NCBI GenBank assembly: GCA_036732565.1
Contig: DAINCF010000200.1
Span: 1 to 11,976, forward strand
Direction: 5' to 3'
Origin: JAIVJN01 sp036732565
GTDB lineage: Bacteria; Acidobacteriota; Vicinamibacteria; Vicinamibacterales; UBA2999
Length of the DNA stretch: 11,976 nt
Position numbers and translations under genes: made by a program. Under the pieces are notes generated by a model that saw only the letters and a list, made by a program, of their open reading frames with translations, did not search any database and was not told the DNA's origin. Of this stretch, positions 6,759-11,976 are shown one piece after another; the first letter of the stretch is position 1, and the number at the start of each line of letters is the position of its first letter.

Positions 6759-9656
6759 GTGCGCGCGGCCCTCTTCCTGACGACCTCCGTTTTCGTCTCG
6801 ATGTGGGCCGCGCCCTTTGGCCAGCCCACCTCGACCGGGGTCCCCAACGCGCGGAATGTGCGCGTTGGGGTGGAGGCTACTCCGACCGCTATCGTCGGCG
6901 CTCGTCTCATCGACGGCACCGGCACCGCACCCCTCGACGACGCGGTAGTCGTCGTCGAAGGCAATCTGATTCGCGCTGCCGGGCCGCGTAAGAGCGTGCC
7001 CGTGCCCCGCGGGGCAACCGTCGTCGACGCCAAGAGCAAGGTTGTGATGCCCGGCCTTGTCGACGCGCACTGCCACATCAATCAGGCCCCGGAAGACATG
7101 AAGCGCTACTGGGCGGCGCAGTTGCAGTGGGGCGTGACGACGATGCGCTCGGCAGGCAACGATAAGCCCGATCGCGTGCCGCTTTTCCGCGAGACGCGCT
7201 CAGGCGCGCTCTTCGCGCCACGCGCCTACACCGCTGGGCAAGGCTTCAGCGTCAGTGGACCGTACGATGGCGCGCCGACCTTCAAGCCGACGACGCCGGA
7301 GGAAGCGCGCGCGAACGTGCAGAGCTTGAAGTCGCAGGGTGTGGATTTCATCAAGATCTGGATGACGAACCCACGGTTCCCTGCCGAGGTCATCACCGCG
7401 ATCATCGAGGAAGGCAAGAAGCACGGCATCCCGATCGTCGCGCACGTGACCGACGTGCCGACCATTCACCAGCTCGCGGACCAGGGTGTGACCGACTTCC
7501 TGCACACGCCGCGCGATCAAGCGGTCACCCCGGAGCTCATCGCCTACGCGAAAGCGAAGAAGCTGTCGTTCTCGCCGACATTGGCGAACGGCGAAGCCTC
7601 GTGGTTCTACTACGAGCATCCGGAGATCTTGAACACGCGGATCCTGCAGGACTCGATGTATCCGCGTGGCCGTCAGATGCTGGCCGACGCCGATCGCAAG
7701 GCCAAGGCGCTGTCGTCGCCCGACCTGGAGCAGCGCAAGACGCGGCTTCGCGAGGCGTATCCGTTCATCAAGGCGATGTCCGATGCCGGCGTCCGCATCG
7801 TCGCCGGCACCGACTGCGGCGCGGAAGCCTCGCAGGTAACGCCGTTCGGCCACGCGACGCATCGTGAGATGTCGATGTACGTCGAGGCCGGCATGTCACC
7901 GCTCGCGGCCATCCGCTCCGCCACGCTCGACGCGGCGCGCGTGCTCACGCGGACCGAGGATCCCGAGTATGGGGTGATTCGCGCCGGCAAGGCCGCCGAT
8001 CTCGTGCTGCTGGACGCCGATCCCACGGTGGACATCAACAACTCCATCAAGATCAACAGGGTGATGCGCGCGGGTGGCTGGGTCGAGGCGGCGCAAGCGA
8101 CGTCCACGGCAACGACGAACGGGCCGACGCTGGAGCTCGAGGACTTTCTGGAGATGCCGGTCACCGGCCTCACCGACGGCAAGCAGACGAACGACGCGTT
8201 GCTGTCGCGGGTCAACGCGATTCGCGAAGAGGCCGGCGGCGCGCAGCGGCTGTTCATCAGCGACATGAACGGGCCGCTCTACATCCTCGACAAGGCGACG
8301 AAGAAGCTCACGACCTATCTCAACTTCAACGGCAACGAGGGAAAGGGCGGCATCTTCCGTCGGCTGACCATCGTGCTGGGCTACGGCAACGGGCTGAACG
8401 GCTTCTACCTGGACCCCGACTACGCGAAGAACGGCAAGTTCTATACGGTCCACATCGAGGACCCGGCGACGAAGGCCTCCAATCTGCCTGACAACACGAG
8501 CTTCCCTGCGCTCAACGTTTCGAGCTACACGACGACCGAGCCCATCGTCACGCCGGGGCCGCTACAGAACGAAGGCGTGCTGGTGGAATGGACCGACACG
8601 AACCCCGCGAACTCCACGTTCGAGGGCACCGCGCGCGAGCTGCTGCGGGCCACGCTCAACACGCGCAGTCACCCGATGGGCGACATCATCTTCAACCCGG
8701 CCGCGCGTCCGGGCGATCCGGACTGGCGTGTCCTGTACTTCGAGTGCGGCGACGGCGCGTCGGGCGAATCCAAGATCGTGCCCATCCGTGCGAATCCGCA
8801 GCGGCTGGACAACTTCGAAGGCAAGATACTGCGCATCATCCCGGATCTCAGCCTGCACACGGCCACCAGCACGGTCAGCGAGAACGGACGGTATCGGATT
8901 CCGAACGACAACCCGTTCATGTCGACGGCTGGCGCGCGCAAGGAGATCTGGGCCTACGGCCTTCGTAATCCGCACCGCTTGAACTGGGCGGTCGACCCCA
9001 CCAACGCCGCCAACAATCGGCTGATCATCAATTCAGTGGGGCTGCGGACCTGGGAGACGGTCTACCTCGGGCGGAAGGGCGCGAACTACGGCTACGCGCT
9101 GCGTGAGGGCACCGAGCTGCTGCAGCAGGACAACAAGACCGCGCCGCGGCCCGCGGACGACCGGATTCCACTTCACATCGGCGACGAGCCCACCAAGGAG
9201 ATGGTGACGCCGATCTACCCGGTCCTTCAGTACGGGCATGGAGCGAACGGCGGCGATGCCATCGGCAGCGGCTTCGTCTACAACGGCAAGGCGATCCCGG
9301 CGCTCCGCGGCAAGTACATCTTCACGGACCTGACCACGGGCCGCATCTGGTACGCGGACTACAAGGAGATGCTGTCCGCCGACGATGGCCAGGCGGACAC
9401 GCTGGCGACGATCCGCGAAGTCAAGGTGTCGTGGAAGAAGAACGTCTACGACACCATGCTCCCCATCGTGCTCGACGAATACCATCGCCGAGGTGGCATC
9501 AGCCCGCTTCTCCCCCGTCCGCAGGATGTGGCGGTGAAGGGCCGCGCCGACGTCAGGTTCTCCATCGACGCCGCCGGCGAGCTGTACCTGTACAGCAAGG
9601 GCGACGGGATCATCCGCAAGGTGGTCGGGGCCGCGGGATTCAGCGGTTCTCATTGA
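6759..9656 (+). CDS. secreted amidohydrolase fused to a glucose/sorbosone-dehydrogenase-like beta-propeller
   Basis: GTG 6759 is preferred: GGGAG (6749-6753) lies 5 nt upstream and the product opens with a signal peptide (MRAALFLTTSVFVSMWAAPFG). ATG 6738, 7 codons earlier, has AGGAG touching it, too close for use. The protein has 965 residues. Residues about 45-440 are a metal-dependent amidohydrolase of the imidazolonepropionase/prolidase-like group: DAHCH with His104 and His106, Lys199 in DFIKIW (possible carboxylated Lys), His229 in VAHVTD, His249 in FLHTPRD, and Asp352 in AGTDCGAE. From about 480 the sequence changes to a sorbosone/soluble glucose dehydrogenase-like propeller: GFYLDPDYAKNGKFYTVHIE, HPMGDIIFNP (His638), NFEGKILRI, EIWAYGLRNPHRLNW (Arg736, Asn737), QYGHGANGGDAIGSGFVYNG, and RFSIDAAGELYLYSKGDG near the end. 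His638 and Arg736 resemble the catalytic His and PQQ-binding Arg of soluble glucose dehydrogenase, though this is by motif only. Substrates are unknown, and the propeller could be purely structural. A periplasmic or extracellular location is implied. Confidence 0.88.
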   Translation: MRAALFLTTSVFVSMWAAPFGQPTSTGVPNARNVRVGVEATPTAIVGARLIDGTGTAPLDDAVVVVEGNLIRAAGPRKSVPVPRGATVVDAKSKVVMPGLVDAHCHINQAPEDMKRYWAAQLQWGVTTMRSAGNDKPDRVPLFRETRSGALFAPRAYTAGQGFSVSGPYDGAPTFKPTTPEEARANVQSLKSQGVDFIKIWMTNPRFPAEVITAIIEEGKKHGIPIVAHVTDVPTIHQLADQGVTDFLHTPRDQAVTPELIAYAKAKKLSFSPTLANGEASWFYYEHPEILNTRILQDSMYPRGRQMLADADRKAKALSSPDLEQRKTRLREAYPFIKAMSDAGVRIVAGTDCGAEASQVTPFGHATHREMSMYVEAGMSPLAAIRSATLDAARVLTRTEDPEYGVIRAGKAADLVLLDADPTVDINNSIKINRVMRAGGWVEAAQATSTATTNGPTLELEDFLEMPVTGLTDGKQTNDALLSRVNAIREEAGGAQRLFISDMNGPLYILDKATKKLTTYLNFNGNEGKGGIFRRLTIVLGYGNGLNGFYLDPDYAKNGKFYTVHIEDPATKASNLPDNTSFPALNVSSYTTTEPIVTPGPLQNEGVLVEWTDTNPANSTFEGTARELLRATLNTRSHPMGDIIFNPAARPGDPDWRVLYFECGDGASGESKIVPIRANPQRLDNFEGKILRIIPDLSLHTATSTVSENGRYRIPNDNPFMSTAGARKEIWAYGLRNPHRLNWAVDPTNAANNRLIINSVGLRTWETVYLGRKGANYGYALREGTELLQQDNKTAPRPADDRIPLHIGDEPTKEMVTPIYPVLQYGHGANGGDAIGSGFVYNGKAIPALRGKYIFTDLTTGRIWYADYKEMLSADDGQADTLATIREVKVSWKKNVYDTMLPIVLDEYHRRGGISPLLPRPQDVAVKGRADVRFSIDAAGELYLYSKGDGIIRKVVGAAGFSGSH
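6842..6870. repeat. 11-bp perfect inverted repeat inside the fusion gene, just after the signal-peptide codons
   Basis: CCCCAACGCGC (6842-6852) and GCGCGTTGGGG (6860-6870) are exact reverse complements with a 7-base loop. The element encodes about residues 28-38, a linker between the signal peptide and the amidohydrolase domain, so an insertion here would be tolerated. Compare the palindrome at 11946-11973, which sits in the same relative place in another gene. Confidence 0.7.
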
Positions 9657-9662
9657 GTTGGT

Positions 9663-9682
9663 GGTCCGGCTAAAGCCGGACC
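9663..9682. terminator. 8-bp hairpin after the fusion gene: possible terminator or dispersed intergenic repeat
   Basis: GGTCCGGC, a TAAA loop and GCCGGACC form a perfect hairpin 7 bp after the TGA of the fusion gene. The next bases are CCCACG, with no T-run. The stem can be extended outward by two more pairs past a two-base bulge. Hairpins of this CCGGC-TAAA/TTTA-GCCGG type are, in my recollection, common between genes in acidobacterial and planctomycete genomes, so it may be a REP-like element serving as a transcript end. Confidence 0.5.
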
Positions 9683-9685
9683 CCA

Positions 9686-9720
9686 CGCCAGATCTCGACT
9701 GCCTCGGGCGCCAGATCTCG
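9686..9720. repeat. 12-bp direct repeat, 23-bp period
   Basis: CGCCAGATCTCG occurs at 9686-9697 and again, identically, at 9709-9720. The 23-bp spacing is about two helical turns, putting both copies on the same DNA face, and each contains the palindrome AGATCT. It lies 85-119 bp upstream of the leucine-rich-repeat gene. Tandem operator sites or a short duplication are both possible. Confidence 0.5.
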
Positions 9721-9742
9721 CCCACCCGGCCGGGAAAGTACT

Positions 9743-9798
9743 GGTTACAAATGGTTGCAAGTGATTGACAGGTCGTAACATTTTGTTTCGAGAGGTGA
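9743..9798 (+). promoter_or_regulatory. AT-rich leader and possible promoter of the leucine-rich-repeat gene
   Basis: This is the only AT-rich stretch between the two genes. It holds a 10-bp-spaced near repeat GGTTACAA (9743-9750) and GGTTGCAA (9753-9760), a consensus -35 hexamer TTGACA (9765-9770), TAACAT (9776-9781), TTTTGTTTC (9781-9789) and the Shine-Dalgarno GAGGTGAG (9791-9798). No -35/-10 pair has ideal spacing: TTGCAA (9755) to TAACAT is 15 bp, and TTGACA has no good -10 before the ribosome site. A promoter is likely in this region but its exact position is not resolved. Confidence 0.35.
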
Positions 9799-9804
9799 GA
9801 CTGC

Positions 9805-11877
9805 ATGGGCGTACGCTATACCTGGGATCTGGCGATGACCGCGCCCCATCGCGTTGCGTCGATCGGCGTCCTCTTCCTTCTCGCGGCCGTGCCCGCGTTG
9901 GCCCAGCCCTCTGCCTCCGCTCAGGGCCCAACCGCGTCACCCGACCGCGTCGTCGCCGAGCGCGTGCTGCGCCTGGGTGGCGCCGTCATTCTCGAGGGCC
10001 AACGGAAGGCGATCTTCGATCTGCACGATCTGCCCGACACCGACTTCCGCGTGCACACGTTGGACCTCGTCGGCGTCTCGATGGGTGCGTGGGGACTGAA
10101 AGACGAGCTCTCACGGCTGCCGGTGCTACCGCATCTCAAGGAGCTGTACGTCAACGGCCGGCTCTGGTACAACCAGCCGGTCACCCTCGTCGCCGACACC
10201 ATCGGGCTGTTCGCCGTCTGCAGCGAGCTCGAGAAGCTGGTGTTGAGCAAACCCGTCCAGACCTACATTCCGCTCGAGGACGTGGTGCTCGAACGATTGG
10301 CGACGCTGCCGACGATCGAGGAAATGCGGCTGCATCAGACGCGGTTGCCAGGTAACGCCCTGGCGCCGTTCACTCACCTGAAGCACCTGGATCTCAGCCA
10401 CAACCGCTTCTTCGACGACCGGGGACTGCTCCACATCGGCCGCATGAAGGGCCTGACCAAGCTCTATCTCGCGGGCACGTCGATCACCGACGAAGGGCTG
10501 CGCAATCTGGAAGGCTTGACCGATCTCGTGGAGCTGGACCTGCAAGGCACCGGCATCTCGGACGAAGGGCTGGCGCACCTGGCGGGGCTGACGAACCTGC
10601 GCCGCCTCAACCTCCTCGGCTCGGCCGTCACCGACGCAGGCCTCACCCACGTGCAGCGGATGACGAACCTCGAGGGCCTGACGCTCTATCGGACGAAGGT
10701 TTCCAACGCCGGGCTCGATCAACTGACGCAGTTGAAGCAGCTGCGCGAGCTCGATGTTCGGTATAGCCGCGTCACTGCGTCGGGCGTCAAAGAGCTGGTC
10801 GCGAAGATACCGACTCTGGGCGTGCTCTTCGATGCCTCGTCGAACCAGATGGCGCGCCAGACCTCGGCGGAGCCGCCCGCGAAAGGCGCGGGCGAAGACA
10901 CCGTCGCCAAGTGGCTGCAGTCGATTGGCGGGAAGGTCGAGCGCCGAGATGGCCATGTCGTCGCGGTGTCGCTGACCTCTTCATCCATCACCGACCGTGA
11001 GATCTCGCTCCTGCAGGAGCTGCCGCAGCTCCAGACGCTGAGCCTCCGCAACACGGAGATTAGCGACCTCGGGGCGGCGAACCTCTCGCCGATCGCGACG
11101 CTGCGGACGCTGGATCTCAGTCACACGCTGCTCGCCGATTCAGCGATCGGCAAGCTCGCGGGCTTGAAGAGCCTCCAGACCCTGGATCTGAGCAGCACGC
11201 AGATCGAAGGCGGGGGCTTGAGCGCACTGGCGGGTCTGACAGCGCTGCGCGATCTGCGCTTCAGCAACACCCCCGTTCGCGACGAGGGGCTGACTCACAT
11301 CGCGGCGCTCACCGAGCTCGAGCGGCTGTCGTTGAACTACACCGACATTACCGACAAGGGCCTGGAGCGCCTGGCGCCGCTGACGAAGCTGAAATATCTC
11401 GACCTGTCGGGATCGGACGTCGGCAACAGCGGCCTGGGCACGATCGGCAAGCTGGCGCACCTTCAAGAGCTTCATCTCAACCACGGCCGGTTCGCCGATC
11501 CTGGCCTGCTGCTGATCGGTGGGCTCAATCAGCTGCAGCGTCTCAGCCTCGTGCGCACGCGGGTGAGCAACAACAGCATGGACGCCGTCGCGAAGCTGGC
11601 CAACCTGCAGTCCCTCAATCTCGCGTACACGCAGGTCAGCGACGCAGGCGTCGCGAAGCTGGCGTCGTTGACGAAGCTGACCGACCTCGGACTCGACAGC
11701 GTGGACCTGACGGACGCCGGTGTCGAGCACCTGCTGGCCATGAAGGGCCTCAAGGAGCTCGACGTGTACCACACACTGGTCAGCGACAAAGGTCACGACC
11801 AGCTCAAGGCGGCGCTCCCCGACTGCCAGATTCACTACGAGCGCGAATCCGCGCGCCGCGAGCGGAGGAGCCGATGA
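9805..11877 (+). CDS. secreted protein with two tandem leucine-rich-repeat arrays
   Basis: ATG 9805 has GAGGTG about 7 nt upstream. A second in-frame ATG (9835) starts closer to the hydrophobic signal core but lacks a good site. A signal peptide ends near VPALAQ. The protein has 690 residues in two similar halves. First half: an N-cap (VAERVLRLGG through HTLDLVGVSM), then 24-residue repeats from about 190 to 335 with the pattern L..L.L..T.(I/V)(T/S)D.GL..L..L. Second half: a cap-like VAKWLQSIGGKVERRDGHVV resembling the first, then eleven repeats from 407 to 672. Each array closes with a matching 26-residue repeat (LRELDVRYSRVTASGVKELV and LKELDVYHTLVSDKGHDQL). This points to internal duplication. 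Such repeats bind proteins or other ligands; no enzyme domain is seen. The last bases overlap the next gene (ATGA), so the two are probably co-translated and act together. The short basic tail ERESARRERRSR is outside the repeats. Confidence 0.9.
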   Translation: MGVRYTWDLAMTAPHRVASIGVLFLLAAVPALAQPSASAQGPTASPDRVVAERVLRLGGAVILEGQRKAIFDLHDLPDTDFRVHTLDLVGVSMGAWGLKDELSRLPVLPHLKELYVNGRLWYNQPVTLVADTIGLFAVCSELEKLVLSKPVQTYIPLEDVVLERLATLPTIEEMRLHQTRLPGNALAPFTHLKHLDLSHNRFFDDRGLLHIGRMKGLTKLYLAGTSITDEGLRNLEGLTDLVELDLQGTGISDEGLAHLAGLTNLRRLNLLGSAVTDAGLTHVQRMTNLEGLTLYRTKVSNAGLDQLTQLKQLRELDVRYSRVTASGVKELVAKIPTLGVLFDASSNQMARQTSAEPPAKGAGEDTVAKWLQSIGGKVERRDGHVVAVSLTSSSITDREISLLQELPQLQTLSLRNTEISDLGAANLSPIATLRTLDLSHTLLADSAIGKLAGLKSLQTLDLSSTQIEGGGLSALAGLTALRDLRFSNTPVRDEGLTHIAALTELERLSLNYTDITDKGLERLAPLTKLKYLDLSGSDVGNSGLGTIGKLAHLQELHLNHGRFADPGLLLIGGLNQLQRLSLVRTRVSNNSMDAVAKLANLQSLNLAYTQVSDAGVAKLASLTKLTDLGLDSVDLTDAGVEHLLAMKGLKELDVYHTLVSDKGHDQLKAALPDCQIHYERESARRERRSR

Positions 11878-11976
11878 GAGTCTTCGCGCTAGCATTGGCC
11901 GGTTTCCTGTTTGCGCTCGACGCGGTGGCGGAACCACCGCGAGGGGTAGGGGCGGTTCGCGAACCGCCCCTACGTG
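11874..11976 (+). CDS. start of an exported protein, translationally coupled, truncated by the window edge
   Basis: The ATG at 11874-11876 overlaps the TGA of the repeat-protein gene (ATGA), and GGAGG (11864-11868) lies 5 nt upstream, a classic coupled start. The visible product begins with a signal peptide, MRVFALALAGFLFALDAVA, followed by EPPRGVGAVREPPLR, and stays open to the edge at 11976. The codons after the signal peptide are made up of a hairpin (11921-11941) and a 28-bp palindrome (11946-11973), so the mature N-terminus may come from an inserted element. Too little is visible to name a family. The coupling implies a functional tie with the repeat protein. Confidence 0.7.
   Translation, partial: MRVFALALAGFLFALDAVAEPPRGVGAVREPPLR
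11921..11941. repeat. 8-bp hairpin at the signal-peptide junction
   Basis: CGCGGTGG (11921-11928) and CCACCGCG (11934-11941) are exact reverse complements with a 5-base CGGAA loop. It covers the codons for the end of the signal peptide and lies 4 bp before the larger palindrome. A stem at this position in a message could slow ribosomes while the signal sequence is recognised, but it may be chance or part of the neighbouring repeat. Confidence 0.5.
11946..11973. repeat. 28-bp perfect palindrome, REP-like element inside an open reading frame
   Basis: The left arm GTAGGGGCGGTTCG (11946-11959) is followed directly by its exact reverse complement CGAACCGCCCCTAC (11960-11973). A perfect 28-bp palindrome is not expected by chance. 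I recall this GGGGCGGTTCGCGAACCGCCCC motif as a dispersed intergenic repeat in various environmental bacterial genomes; that memory was not checked. Here it lies in frame in the first codons after a signal peptide and leaves the frame open, encoding roughly GVGAVREPPLR. Confidence 0.85.

Noticed and set aside
5175..7076. 633-codon open frame on the minus strand
   Set aside because: It overlaps the receptor and fusion-enzyme genes, runs through the structured intergenic region and has no family resemblance, so it is a GC-driven shadow.
9033..9806. 257-codon minus-strand frame over the end of the fusion gene
   Set aside because: It is antisense to the well-supported propeller domain and has no motif or convincing ribosome site.
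10126..10956. Minus-strand frame with repetitive Val/Glu-rich protein
   Set aside because: The periodicity is only the mirror of the leucine-rich repeats on the plus strand.

Overview
The window is GC-rich and densely coded. It looks like a Gram-negative soil-type bacterium, most likely an acidobacterium of the Vicinamibacteria kind. That is an inference from the gene families present: a DUF5916 outer-membrane protein, a very long Oar-type TonB-dependent receptor with an N-terminal carboxypeptidase-regulatory-like domain, secreted amidohydrolases and planctomycete/acidobacterial-style 24-residue leucine-rich repeats. There is no rRNA, tRNA, CRISPR array, transposase or phage gene.

Left part (1-3338). 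A DUF5916 outer-membrane barrel gene enters from the left edge and ends at 1452. It is convergent with a gene for a divergent arginase/agmatinase-fold protein (1554-2408, minus). Back to back with that is a 50-residue basic protein (2464-2616, plus) with a strong Shine-Dalgarno site and a good -24/-12 (sigma-54-type) promoter match. It converges, 9 bp apart, with a DUF3175 gene (2626-2961, minus) that has an equally strong Shine-Dalgarno site and a weaker -24/-12 match at nearly the same distance from its start. A 377-bp non-coding stretch with several dyad symmetries follows.

Right part (3339-11976). Four plus-strand genes all encode exported proteins: the TonB-dependent receptor (3339-6584), a 965-residue fusion of an amidohydrolase with a glucose/sorbosone-dehydrogenase-like beta-propeller (6759-9656), a protein with two leucine-rich-repeat arrays (9805-11877), and a translationally coupled gene (11874 onward) cut by the window edge. 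A plausible but unproven reading is an envelope module: ligand uptake by the receptor, hydrolysis and perhaps oxidation of a substrate in the periplasm by the fusion enzyme, and a binding or scaffold role for the repeat protein.

The most unusual signals are (i) the amidohydrolase/beta-propeller fusion; (ii) perfect palindromes lying inside open reading frames just downstream of signal-peptide codons in two different genes (6842-6870 and 11946-11973); (iii) a 14-bp perfect inverted repeat with a nested stem (6680-6740) in the leader of the fusion gene, one arm pairing with an AGGAG-ATG sequence; (iv) the paired -24/-12-like promoters of the two small convergent genes; and (v) changed metal-ligand residues in the arginase-like protein.
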